NCBI RefSeq assembly: GCF_001553455.1
Contig: NZ_BBOX01000051.1
Coordinates: 1-55,713 of the forward strand
DNA: 55,713 bases
Source of the DNA: Streptomyces hygroscopicus subsp. hygroscopicus
Lineage (GTDB): Bacteria > Actinomycetota > Actinomycetes > Streptomycetales > Streptomycetaceae
Reading direction: 5' to 3'
Below the pieces are notes generated by a model, which searched no databases, was not told the DNA's origin, and saw only the letters and a program-made list of their open reading frames with translations. This document shows, one piece after another, positions 24,701 to 32,503 of the stretch. Position 1 is the stretch's first letter. Each line of letters begins with the position of its first letter. Position numbers and translations under genes: made by a program.

Positions 24701-26898
24701 ACGCCCGGAACGAGAGTGTTGATGGCGATACAGAGAGCGGAGAAGGTGAAGACCGCGGTGCGGTCCTGAATCTTGACGGCACCGCCCGCCTGTACATCGG
24801 CGACAGTCATGTGTGGAGCTGGTATCGGGGGACCTCAGTTGGCCCATACTCGGCCATGAGCGCGCTACAGGCGGTGGAGCGTCTTGCCGACACATGGTTG
24901 AGCCAGGGTGCGCCACCGGGGGTGGTTGTCGAGGCTCTCTTGAACGGCTGCGAGAACCTGGCGATGCCGGGGATGCTATTCGGTCTGCTAGTGCGCCACA
25001 TTGAGGAAGTTGGCAACGAGCTCGACCGTTTTCTCGCCGAACCTGTCGTATGGCGGTTGGAGTTCAGACGCAGGACGAGCGAGTACGTAGGGCGGCGGGC
25101 AGCAACCGAAGGGCTCGCAAACCTTGAGCGTCGCCAGTGGACCCCGCGCGAGGTGGCCATGTGGCTGATGATGCACGGCGGGAAGGAGCGTGCCCAGACT
25201 TTGAAGAAGGTCGCTGACAAGCTTGTCGAAAACGGCGACCGGCTGGGCATTAGCCAGGAGTATACGAAGAACTGGGCCGCCAGCCTTAATCCGGATCAAT
25301 ATCGAGTTAGGCGGCATGGGGATGAGGTCTATATCGAGGTCGAACCACCGTCTGAGTTGCAAGCCGCGCAAGAAGCGCATGAGGCTCATCAGGAGGTAGT
25401 GCAGACCAGCCTGCGCCTCCAGAATCGGTACTGGGGGTCGGCCAAGCGTGACACCGAGTACTGGCTGCCCTCGTCGGAGGAGATCGCTGCGGACCTAGCG
25501 GCAGGACGTGCCCTAGTCGAAGCCGATGAAGACCTGATGCCGAACCGGCCTGTAGACGTTGTTGCTCACGTCGTCCGAGCAGCCGTCGAACGAGCCTGTG
25601 CTGGCGATTTGGAGGCGCTGGGCTGCGAAGAGCAGTTCGCAACTGAGCTCGTCATCGGCATCGCATCGTCGTTCCAGGACGCTCAGGATCAGAGCCACGA
25701 GGACCAGTACTTCGACCTCAGTGCCGATCGAGCTGTGGCTCAAGCCCTGCCAGCGTTCCTCACACCCGCACTGGCCGCACCGCTGGAAGGGGCCGATGTC
25801 TCGACCGACGATGTTGCCCAGGCTGGTCTTGCGATGGCAGGCAAGGCGTCCTTGGAGACTCGGCTGTACCTGGCGCGTGGAAGCGATGTCGTCTGGAGGT
25901 CTCCATGCCACTTCGATCCTTGCATCCACCGGACTGTGTTGAACTGGTTGCTTGAGACCGCCCGTGGCGCAGAGATCGGTCCGTGGGATCAGGAAGGACA
26001 GCGACGGCTGCATGTCCAGATTGCTGGCGACGTCGCCGAACGCCTCCAGGAACTATCTGGTGACTCCATTGACATCGCGGTTCTGGACGCAGCCATTCGC
26101 GGACTCGGGGCGGCGGCGTCGACGGACCACTGTTGCACCGACGACGCAGCCGCGCTCCTCGCCGCGTTTCTCGACGTCGAGCGATGCGCCATGGTTGCCC
26201 AGGAGAAGGAAGGTTGGACCGCGGACGACCGAGGGATGCACACCCTCGTTGCCGCACGGGCCCTGCTCGAAGGCTTCGCGAAGAACGGTGACGCCGGACC
26301 AGTGCTCGAGCACCTCGATGTCCTGCGCCAAGATGCAGGGCCAATGGCGAATTTTCTCCATGGTCTTGCCGCAGTAGGTGCAGAGAACGGACGCTTGGCT
26401 GAAGCTGCCCGAGGTGTCTGGCCGTTGTTGTTGCGCCATGCCATTGGCTACCTCAGCGACGGCTCGAGCCCCTACCGTGACCATCATTGGGGTGACTGGG
26501 CTGCCGCTTCCTTGCTGCCGGACCCTCTTCCATGGACGCAGGGCCTGTACAACGAGGTCGTCGGTGAACCTGTCGACTGGGTCCGCGCTGAGGACCTCGT
26601 TGAGTTGATCGACGATTGGCTGCCGGCCGCTCGTGGGACGGCCAAGTCCGTTGACGCGCTCATCGGAATCCTGCGGAAGCTCCCGGAGGAAGTCCAGGCT
26701 ACCCGTGGCGTGTACTGGGTTTCCGGCCTCTGCATTCAAGACGGCCGTGTCACGGTCAAGCAGTCGTGGCTCTCGAACAGCTGGCTCAAGGAAATTCGTA
26801 GGACGGCCGAGGAACTCGGTGAATTGGGCGAGTGGCAGATGCTTGTCGACTCCTTGGTCGTCGCCGGAAATAAGGGGCTGGCGCCGCACAGCAGATGA
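21796..26898 (+). CDS. STAND-like P-loop NTPase with nuclease-like N-terminus (candidate antiphage protein)
   Basis: Giant protein of 1700 aa. Residues 1-45 are a low-complexity leader. Residues 46-215 open GGGGVSFAHRVAAVYLAGML and continue VDDLLVECGDESGEVTLAVA, resembling the GG-x-x-F-x-x-R-V-A entry and D-D...E-x-K core of Cap4/DUF4297-like nucleases, although the expected Q-x-K reads A-C-R. Residues about 335-640 are a P-loop NTPase: Walker A GESGIGKS (361-368), Walker B VLVIDAAD (424-431). The remaining 1000 residues are helical and unrecognised, the sensor position in STAND proteins. This architecture fits antiviral Avs-type single-gene defence systems; that role is inference. GAGGA precedes ATG 21796. 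GC is visibly lower than in the flanks, consistent with transfer. Confidence 0.75.
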   Translation: MNEPLAPDAAARSEGETASGPVAAPQDATAGGATAATGESGRGSSTYATGGGGVSFAHRVAAVYLAGMLTGVRRTEASELPVWRVSFQTGPAHPVDDLLVECGDESGEVTLAVACRATPNFVRSHDETVKLVGSLLAEVEKFDTDTHQVAVATADRSNQWDHLATLCDIARAHADPESFQASMDVDGRWSKPVRERQKHFLKVVEEAVEDGTAPKEVLRLAWRLLGRLHILSFAVQSPDEGDRAAVATSLDGVASAATDGVVVRNQLEVEATRYDAMGAVVDLKVLRRDMHVLLDSAATRSRHAWSVLAEQRKLAVARVRTTIGDEASGGPVEISFADRREQLAGALSDAGTRVSALLVSGESGIGKSALTLSAVAELEAEDPTGFQGVVVNFRGLPQSSLELRAALGMSLEDVLAEISAPSRVLVIDAADAALERSAGLLSDLVLAAAAAGVGLVVVTSDVALGFVREQVELGFAKSISSFEMRPLGDEDISVVSDHFPLLRTVLRDLPANSLLRRPVVLDLLARTGAEPESSLGEWECLDLVWSRIARGDGRPGVGSAEAREQTLLAVAAETMKLPEDRRPGAGVDAAAVDALRRDHLLAPPSRYRTQPEFAHDEVRRYATAILLVRGQSPTELLQSAGAPRWALSAATLACEGLLKAPDARPVRKFIELSSQFEAFAAARGPRWTDVPVEAVLETRFGYECLKSACSDQSVGLVLGDAVRVVQQRHKVNGLVDRLVTNPVVQLLLDEKEPWDVSKESFELLADWLQALSIADAPAGNELRIRLRDRLLAYWKSFPLRRNGGETPSGWMPQRRRRRRELDYHLTKEEFVETLALLGPDIDDAVEACLRAIADDAPAFLAPAVDSPLSARALAQKDPELLAALMTAYYIDDEPSWHRDEGVRGHQGRWTGFGPPFFQYYFGGFWQLVQTAPLPTSVRVLNDILNSGAQARAATLSRLSSPDAFAGPVHARNESVDGDTESGEGEDRGAVLNLDGTARLYIGDSHVWSWYRGTSVGPYSAMSALQAVERLADTWLSQGAPPGVVVEALLNGCENLAMPGMLFGLLVRHIEEVGNELDRFLAEPVVWRLEFRRRTSEYVGRRAATEGLANLERRQWTPREVAMWLMMHGGKERAQTLKKVADKLVENGDRLGISQEYTKNWAASLNPDQYRVRRHGDEVYIEVEPPSELQAAQEAHEAHQEVVQTSLRLQNRYWGSAKRDTEYWLPSSEEIAADLAAGRALVEADEDLMPNRPVDVVAHVVRAAVERACAGDLEALGCEEQFATELVIGIASSFQDAQDQSHEDQYFDLSADRAVAQALPAFLTPALAAPLEGADVSTDDVAQAGLAMAGKASLETRLYLARGSDVVWRSPCHFDPCIHRTVLNWLLETARGAEIGPWDQEGQRRLHVQIAGDVAERLQELSGDSIDIAVLDAAIRGLGAAASTDHCCTDDAAALLAAFLDVERCAMVAQEKEGWTADDRGMHTLVAARALLEGFAKNGDAGPVLEHLDVLRQDAGPMANFLHGLAAVGAENGRLAEAARGVWPLLLRHAIGYLSDGSSPYRDHHWGDWAAASLLPDPLPWTQGLYNEVVGEPVDWVRAEDLVELIDDWLPAARGTAKSVDALIGILRKLPEEVQATRGVYWVSGLCIQDGRVTVKQSWLSNSWLKEIRRTAEELGELGEWQMLVDSLVVAGNKGLAPHSR

Positions 26899-26996
26899 TG
26901 ATGCCTCAGGGACCCGTCAGACCCCTCGTGAGACTTCCGGATCGCTGGGCGCGGAGGCGACGGGCTTGACTTTGACGACGCGCGAACCACCGTGGC

Positions 26997-27063
26997 GGGC
27001 GACCGCCTATTGCGAACGGTCGCCCTGGCAATAGTCGGGGGCGGTTGGTACCGCTATTGCCAG
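26997..27063. terminator. double hairpin between convergent genes
   Basis: Stem 1: GGGCGACCG (26997-27005) with CGGTCGCCC (27017-27025), 11-nt loop. Stem 2: CTGGCAATAG (27025-27034) with CTATTGCCAG (27054-27063), 19-nt loop; its right arm includes the NUDIX stop codon. Together they probably terminate transcription from both sides. Confidence 0.65.
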
Positions 27064-27584
27064 CCGTCAAGGGAGACCTCTGAGCCTCCCCCTAGATAAT
27101 GGTGGAGGGCGTTTGAGGTGGTGACTACGAAGTTTTCGGGGATGGCGGTGGCGTCGACCCAGCGGACCTGGGAGTGTTTGCGGGGTTCGCGGTTTTCGGG
27201 TTCGCCGGTCCATTCGTGGGCAGCGAATACGACCGTGAGGAAGCCGTTGGGGGCTTCCACGCCCCAGGCGCCGTGGATGATGTGGGCGACCTTGAGGGAC
27301 TCGGGCTTCACGGTGAGGCCGGTCTCTTCGTAGAGCTCGCGGACCGCGGTTTCGGTGATGGGCTCGCCCGGCTCGCTCTTGCCGACGGGGAGGTCCCACA
27401 TTCCCTGGGCGAACTTCGCGTTCTCGCTGCGCTGGAGGAGGACTACGCGGTTGGTGGCCTTGTCGTGGACGATGACGGCCGCGACCAGCAGGGTCATCGA
27501 TTCGAGCGCCGGCTTGAGGGCTTGGGAGCGGTCGTCGGTCGGCTGGGCCACGGTGTTCCCTTCGTCGGGCGGGTTGTTGGGCAT
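27054..27584 (-). CDS. NUDIX hydrolase
   Basis: Protein of 176 aa. The Nudix box is complete: GKSEPGEPITETAVRELYEE followed by TGL (Gx5Ex7REUxEExGU), which coordinates Mg2+ for hydrolysis of a nucleoside-diphosphate-linked substrate. The preceding strand LLVAAVIVHDKATNRVVLLQ and following HIIHGAWGVEAPNGFLTVVF complete the fold. ATG 27584 follows the TAA of the upstream regulator gene by one base, so they form an operon. The frame is open 15 codons further upstream, inside the other gene. Confidence 0.9.
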   Translation of the reverse strand: MPNNPPDEGNTVAQPTDDRSQALKPALESMTLLVAAVIVHDKATNRVVLLQRSENAKFAQGMWDLPVGKSEPGEPITETAVRELYEETGLTVKPESLKVAHIIHGAWGVEAPNGFLTVVFAAHEWTGEPENREPRKHSQVRWVDATAIPENFVVTTSNALHHYLGGGSEVSLDGWQ

Positions 27585-27585
27585 G

Positions 27586-28861
27586 TTAGGCGAGGGCTTC
27601 GCGGGCGCGACGGGCGAGATCGGCGGCACCGGGAACGCGGCGGCGCTGGTAGACCGCGAGCGTGGAGCGGATCGAGGTGATCGCCTTTCGGGTCCGGTCG
27701 GAGGTCATGCCCTCCATGAGGACCAGGGCCCGGGTCCAGGCGGCGACGGCTTCGTCAGCGCGGGCCTGGGCGGCGAGGCTGTCGCCGAGGTCGGCGTGGG
27801 TGAGGGCATGGACGCGCTTGTACTTCGCGGGGTCCCAGCGGGTGAGGGCGTCGCGGTGCTGCTGTTCGGTGCCGATGTGGTCGGCGAGGTCGGTCAGGGT
27901 GCGGGCGGTGTGGCTGGCTACGGTGCCGACGGCGGGGCCGCTGACGCGGGAGTAGCTGGGCTGGGGACCGTCGTACCGTAGGAGGGCGTCCTCGGCGGCG
28001 AGCAGGGCGCGTGCGGCCGAGGCCGCGTCGCAGGGCGCCTTCGACGAGGTCGACGCAGTGGCGGGGCTGCCTGAGGCTCAGGGCCTGGTGGGCGAGGGCG
28101 CGCATCATCCAGGCGGCGTGGCCGTGGGGGTCGGCTTCGCAGGCGAGCTGGTAGCCGACCTGGTAGTAGCGCTGGGCGGCGCCTTCCTGGCCGAGGTCGT
28201 GGTGCTTCCACCCTGCGAGGTAGGCGAGTTCGGCGACGGCGCCGAAGGCGGCCCGGCGTAAGGCTTCGCTGGGGAAACGTCCGCGCAGCATGGGGGCGGC
28301 TGTGTCGGCGAGGTACGCGGTGACGGTGGTCAGGCCGTGCCCGCCGCCGAGGCGCTCGTCGGCTGCGCTGAAGGCCGCGGTGATCTGGCGTACGACGTCC
28401 ACGTCCTCTACGCCGACCAGGGATGTGCCGGTGCGGGCGCGGAGCATGCGGGCGGTGGGTTCGTGGTCGTAACCGAGCGGCATGGCGACGCCGGCGGTGG
28501 TGAAGGCCGCGATGGCGAGGAAGCGGTGGCGTTCGACGTCGGCACGGCCCAGGTCGGTGACGGCGAGGACGGGGTCGGATTCCGCCGGTGCATCGGCATC
28601 ACCGACGTGGAGGCCGATCTCGGTCTGGGTGATCACCCGTTCCGCTCGGCGGGACAGCGCCTCGGCCAGGTACTGACCTACCCGGCCCGACGGGGCACGG
28701 GTGCCGTTCACCCAGTGCGAGATGGCCGACTTGTTGGTCTGGAGGATCTCGCCGTTCTCGGCGGCGATACGCCGCACGTCTCGGGCGAGGGCCTCGTAGG
28801 TGCAGTTGATCGCGTCGATGACGTCACGCAGACGGGTGTTGTGATCTCCCTGCACTGCCAC
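27586..28861 (-). pseudogene. XRE-family regulator with TPR-like domain, frameshifted
   Basis: From GTG 28861, the N-terminal HTH (LRDVIDAINCTYEALARDVR, SAISHWVNGTRAPSGRVGQY) and helical repeat region (FGAVAELAYLAGWKHHDLGQ, QPRHCVDLVEGAL) are normal. Near 28020-28040 the frame switches: the original frame becomes Arg/Pro-rich. Another frame resumes family-like sequence (ALLAAEDALLRYDGPQPSYS, TVASHTARTLTDLADHIGTE, RRAREALA) to a TAA at 27586. The total length is not a multiple of three. Compared with the family as I recall it, 30-40 residues are missing at the junction, suggesting an internal deletion plus frameshift. It is divergent from the unknown gene at 29084. Confidence 0.75.
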
Positions 28862-29083
28862 GATCGCCTCCGCTCCGGGGCTGTAAACCGCGTATACCGC
28901 TTCAACTGCCTCCCACCGTACCCACTGAGCGTGATCGAGGGTTCACTTATCAGTAGCCGCCCGGAACAGCGCGACCGTGATCCAGGCTCCCCCATGGTCC
29001 GGGTGGCACCCCGAGTTCCGTACGCCCACAACGGGCTCGGGCATTCCTGTGCCCGGACCCGGCCGAACAGAGACGGAGACACG

Positions 29084-29833
29084 GTGACCACCATCGACAC
29101 CGCGGCCATCACGGTCGAGTTGCCCGAGGCGTTCGACCCGCGCTGGAACCGCCTGCCCGGCATCCAGGTCGACGGCCGGCGCATCACGATCGACCCGGCC
29201 GAGTACTTCTTCCGCTTCGAGTCCAACACCTGGCTCGTCGCCGACTGGGAGCTGGTCAAGGCCCAGCTCCTGGACGCAGACGAGACGGCCGAGAGCGCGG
29301 TCGAGCAGCTCGCGCTCGACTTCATCAAGTACCACGGTGAGTCCACCTCCGACGCGGCCCGCGTCATGGCCACCGCGTACGAGGTGTACGCCCACCTCTT
29401 CCGCGAGGAGCACCTGGCCGGCCTCGGCCTGCCGCAGATCACCGCCGAGCACCTGCGGATGCTCCGCGAGGCGGCCACGCTCATGGCGCTCAACAAGGTC
29501 GAGCTGGACGGGCACATCTCCAACGTCGGCCCGTGCTGGTTCTTCCCCGCCGCCACCTCCGTCGTCTTCGACCTGGACGACGAGACGGGCGGGATGCTCG
29601 ACGAGGTCTACCACGGCGGCTGGTTCAACGAGCACCGCCGGATCGAGTCCATCAAGGCCCACGCCGCGCTCGGCGGCCGGCTCGTGCACGGCTGCCAGTC
29701 CGTGCCGGACCAGTCCGGCGGCGTGGTCGCGCCCTACGGTGCCTCGATGGCGAACTTCCGCGACGACCTCGCCGCGTTCAAGGCGGGCTGGATCGAGCAG
29801 GTCTACGCCCACCGCGTGAACCCCGCCGCGTAA
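29084..29833 (+). CDS. conserved hypothetical protein, first gene of the metabolite-modifying cassette
   Basis: Protein of 249 aa from GTG 29084, preceded by CGGAG. No family recognised. It is soluble, acidic and helical in the middle (ESTSDAARVMATAYEVYAHL), with a conserved-looking aromatic/His stretch (YHGGWFNEHRRIESIKAHAA). The first of five same-strand genes (unknown, phosphotransferase-like, methyltransferase, HAD), opposite the regulator and NUDIX genes. A hairpin follows its stop. Confidence 0.75.
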   Translation: MTTIDTAAITVELPEAFDPRWNRLPGIQVDGRRITIDPAEYFFRFESNTWLVADWELVKAQLLDADETAESAVEQLALDFIKYHGESTSDAARVMATAYEVYAHLFREEHLAGLGLPQITAEHLRMLREAATLMALNKVELDGHISNVGPCWFFPAATSVVFDLDDETGGMLDEVYHGGWFNEHRRIESIKAHAALGGRLVHGCQSVPDQSGGVVAPYGASMANFRDDLAAFKAGWIEQVYAHRVNPAA

Positions 29834-29849
29834 CCCCACCGATCAGGCT

Positions 29850-29882
29850 CCGGGGCGGGCCAGCATCTCTCGCCCGCCCCGG
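29850..29882 (+). terminator. hairpin between cassette genes
   Basis: Perfect 11-bp stem CCGGGGCGGGC / GCCCGCCCCGG (29850-29860, 29872-29882), loop of 11 nt, between the unknown gene and the phosphotransferase-like gene. It may attenuate downstream expression. Confidence 0.6.
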
Positions 29883-29909
29883 ACGCCACCATCTCTCCGG
29901 AGCCCCCAC

Positions 29910-30821
29910 GTGACCACGAACCCCAGCGCCGAACTTCTCGACAACCTGCTCACCGCGACCGGCCAGACCACCGCCGTACGAGATGAGGTACGCGCGTGGT
30001 CCATGTCCGGCGTCGAGCGCGTGACCTTTCCCGGCGGCTCCACCGCCGTCTTCAAGTACGCCAAGAAGCCCTTCGACAACGAGGACCAGGCCCTCCGCCT
30101 GGCCCACACCCTCGGCGTTCCCGTCCCCCAGGTCCACGCCTCCGCCGTCCTGGACGGATGGCTCGGCATGCTCATGGAAGACCTCGGACCGTCCGTCCGC
30201 GAGGCCGACGACCTCGACGGCGTCGCCGCGGCCGTAATCCTGCACGGCACCCGTACGGCTCCACCCTTGCCCGTCCTCGACCAGGAGCGGCTGCGCACGC
30301 TCCCGTCCCGGGCGCTGGAGCACCTCGAACGGCTACGCAAGGCCGACCGGTGGCAGGACGCCGACGACGTCGAGGACGCGCTCGACCAGATCGCCAAGGC
30401 CGCCGAGGCCCGCTCGGCCGGAGCAACAACGGAACCGTTCGGCTGGGTGCACTCCGAGTTCCACCCCACCAGCCTCCACATCGGCGAGCGCGGCTGGCGG
30501 CTGCTCGACTTCGCCCGCGCCTTCACCGGCCCCGGCCTGCTCGACCTCGCCAGCTGGCACGGCACCATCGAGCCCCCGCACCCCATCCGCCTCCGCGTCT
30601 TCCTTGAGCAGTACGTCACCGCCGACGGCACCCCCGACGCCCTCGCCCCGCGCGGCGGGCTCACCGCCGAACACTGGGCCCTGGGCTGGCACCGCATGTG
30701 GGCCGTCGAGTGGTTCATGGAGCAGTCCGTCCGCTGGATCAACGACCCGGCCACGGACCCCGCCTACATCAAGGCCGTCCGCCGCCACCTCACCGACATC
30801 CTCCACCTCCTGGAGATCTGA
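29910..30821 (+). CDS. APH-like phosphotransferase with altered catalytic motif
   Basis: Protein of 303 aa from GTG 29910 with an aminoglycoside/choline-kinase-like fold: a nucleotide lobe (STAVFKYAKKPFDNEDQALR) and a C-lobe where the Brenner motif reads VHSEFHPTSLHIG and the metal-binding motif LLDFARAF. The canonical catalytic loop is HGDLHPGN; here Asp is replaced by Glu and the Asn by Ser. Activity may be reduced or changed. The small-molecule substrate is unknown. The following methyltransferase GTG start begins one base after its stop codon. Confidence 0.75.
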   Translation: MTTNPSAELLDNLLTATGQTTAVRDEVRAWSMSGVERVTFPGGSTAVFKYAKKPFDNEDQALRLAHTLGVPVPQVHASAVLDGWLGMLMEDLGPSVREADDLDGVAAAVILHGTRTAPPLPVLDQERLRTLPSRALEHLERLRKADRWQDADDVEDALDQIAKAAEARSAGATTEPFGWVHSEFHPTSLHIGERGWRLLDFARAFTGPGLLDLASWHGTIEPPHPIRLRVFLEQYVTADGTPDALAPRGGLTAEHWALGWHRMWAVEWFMEQSVRWINDPATDPAYIKAVRRHLTDILHLLEI

Positions 30822-30822
30822 C

Positions 30823-31515
30823 GTGCTCGCCCAGGCATCCCCATGGCACGCCCACGCCGTCCAGCGCACTGCCGCCGGACTCGCCGAACCTCTGGCGGTA
30901 CCCGCCCGGATGGAATGGACGACCAGACCCGGCCAAGGGCCCGGCGCCGACGTCCTCGGCCCCGACCTGCGCGGCAAGCGACTCCTGGAACTCGGCTGCG
31001 GCCCCGGCCACAACGCCGCCCACCTCGCCACCCGCCACGGGGCCCACGTCACCGGCGTCGACCTGGTCGGCCTCCAGGTCCGCCGCGCCCGCTCCCACTA
31101 CGGACGGCTGAACAACCTCACCTTCGTTGCTGGCCACGCCCTGCACTGCCTGCACGCCTCTGACGAGCAGTTCGACGCGATCTACTCCGTCTTCGGAGCC
31201 ATCGGTCTCGTCGCTCCCGAGCTCCTGCTCCCGGCCATCGCCCAACGCCTCACGCCCGGGCGCGTGCTGGCCTTCTCTGTCCCCCACCCGCAGCGCGGCG
31301 GTCGAAGCCCCTCCGGCGACGACCGGCCCCGCCGCGACTTCGTCACCTTGCCCGACCGCACTCGGCTCCCCATCGCCCGATGGGAGTTCGATACCGACCG
31401 TTGGGAGAGGCACCTCAGCCGGGCGGGCTTCTGGCTCACTTCGGCCCAGGAGTTCAACGGCCCCCGCATGGGCCACTGGCCCACCGCCCTGCTGATCCGC
31501 GCTCGCAGGCTCTGA
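30823..31515 (+). CDS. class I SAM-dependent methyltransferase
   Basis: Protein of 230 aa from GTG 30823. The AdoMet-binding Rossmann motifs are clear: LLELGCGPGHNAAHLATRHG (motif I), VTGVDLVGLQVRRAR (motif II), and FDAIYSVFGAIGLVAPELLL with LTPGRVLAFSVP (motifs IV-VI). It would methylate a small molecule, perhaps the one acted on by the neighbouring phosphotransferase-like and HAD proteins. Translationally linked to the gene before it. Confidence 0.88.
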   Translation: MLAQASPWHAHAVQRTAAGLAEPLAVPARMEWTTRPGQGPGADVLGPDLRGKRLLELGCGPGHNAAHLATRHGAHVTGVDLVGLQVRRARSHYGRLNNLTFVAGHALHCLHASDEQFDAIYSVFGAIGLVAPELLLPAIAQRLTPGRVLAFSVPHPQRGGRSPSGDDRPRRDFVTLPDRTRLPIARWEFDTDRWERHLSRAGFWLTSAQEFNGPRMGHWPTALLIRARRL

Positions 31516-31549
31516 CAGTCATTCGCCCTGGCTTCCCCTGGAGGAACCA

Positions 31550-32128
31550 ATGCGCCCGCCCTATCTGCTTCTCGACATCGACGGCGTCCTCATCCCCTTC
31601 CCCGGCGCGGACGGCTCGACCCCGGCCACCCACGTCCGCTACGACATCGTCCCCACCGGTCGCAGCGCCGACAACCCAGTCACCATCTGGCTCAACCCCG
31701 CCCACGGCCGCCTGCTCATGGACGTGATCCGTGCGGGTCTGGTCACCCCCGTCTGGTGCACCAGCTGGCGGCAGGACGCCGCCGCCCTGATCGGGCCGCT
31801 CCTCGACCTTCCCACCTGGCCGTACGTCGACCTCCCGCGCCCCCGGATCACCACCAGCCACCCCAATGGTTACTTGTGGAAGCGGGATCCTGTCCACACC
31901 TGGCTGGGCGATGCCCCCGCCGTGTGGATCGACGACGACTTCACCAGCCTTGACCACGACTGGGCCGCAGAGCGCACTATCCGCGGCGCGGCGACCCTCC
32001 TGATCCAGTCTGACCCCCGCGCCGGGCTCCAGGCTGAGCACCTGGCCGAGGCACGAGCGTGGGCCAGGCGGCTGCTCGCTGTGCGGACTGCTGCGTCGGC
32101 CACTTCGAGCGAAACCGAAGCGGCCTGA
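31550..32128 (+). CDS. HAD-like hydrolase
   Basis: Protein of 192 aa. Motif I is LLLDIDGVLIPFPG (Asp nucleophile DxDGV), and an acidic motif IV-like WIDDDFTSLDHDW follows. Motif III Lys is probably in YLWKRDPVHTW. Such short HAD proteins are phosphatases or nucleotidases. GGAGG lies before ATG 31550. It is the last gene of the cassette, just before the right integrase remnant. Confidence 0.82.
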   Translation: MRPPYLLLDIDGVLIPFPGADGSTPATHVRYDIVPTGRSADNPVTIWLNPAHGRLLMDVIRAGLVTPVWCTSWRQDAAALIGPLLDLPTWPYVDLPRPRITTSHPNGYLWKRDPVHTWLGDAPAVWIDDDFTSLDHDWAAERTIRGAATLLIQSDPRAGLQAEHLAEARAWARRLLAVRTAASATSSETEAA

Positions 32129-32274
32129 CGCGAACCGGAGCCAAGAGCGTCGATGCTCTCGTCGTGAGGCGTGGCGGGGGGCACCGATCGGGATCGCGGT
32201 GTCGACCGCGCTCCTCGGGCCTCATGGCCACTGGTGGCAGTGGCAGGAGGCTGCGGCGTAGCGGAGGTGGACGA

Positions 32275-32477
32275 GGCATCGTCTCCGGAGGCGCGAGCGT
32301 CAGGCAGGGCCGGCTCGTCCTCGGGCACGCGTCCGCCGTCGTCATACCGCGGAGCACCTGTGGCCGGGCGAAGAAGACCGCACCCGGTCCGCCATGGACG
32401 CCGTGCTCGGCGGCCTGCGGACCGGGTGCGGACCGGAAGACCAAGCGATCAAGGAAATCGCAGGTCAAAAGGCGTGA
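32275..32477 (+). pseudogene. 3' fragment of a tyrosine-recombinase integrase (right copy)
   Basis: Remnant homologous to 21340-21550 at the nucleotide level. One frame reads IVSGGASVRQGRLVLGHASA, then after a frameshift the adjacent frame reads LWPGEEDRTRSAMDAVLGGL and RTGCG, ending at a TGA (32475-32477). The N-terminal part and catalytic Tyr segment are gone. It abuts the sodN-derived att copy. Confidence 0.8.
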
Positions 32478-32480
32478 TCG

Positions 32481-32503
32481 AAGATCAAGCCTTCTTGGTC
32501 TCC
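32481..32503. other. right attachment-site copy, overlapping the sodN 3' end
   Basis: 23 bp identical to 21551-21573. It contains the last sodN codons (ETKKA) and stop, so integration preserved the reading frame. Confidence 0.8.

Larger units (their letters stand above)
21551..32503. mobile_element. integrated genomic island at the 3' end of sodN
   Basis: About 10.95 kb lie between two direct copies of a 23-bp sequence (21551-21573 and 32481-32503). The right copy is the last codons (ETKKA) and stop of sodN. Each copy is preceded by the decayed 3' end of the same type of tyrosine-recombinase gene. Cargo: a STAND-like NTPase of clearly lower GC, then a NUDIX, XRE-TPR, unknown, phosphotransferase-like, methyltransferase and HAD cassette. 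With both integrases broken, the island is probably fixed. Two integrase remnants in the same orientation suggest successive integrations at one site, with a second element having lain to the left. Confidence 0.75.

Noticed and set aside
28881..28902. Possible XRE operator around the GTATAC core
   Set aside because: Only a six-base palindrome with weak flanking symmetry; too little to call.
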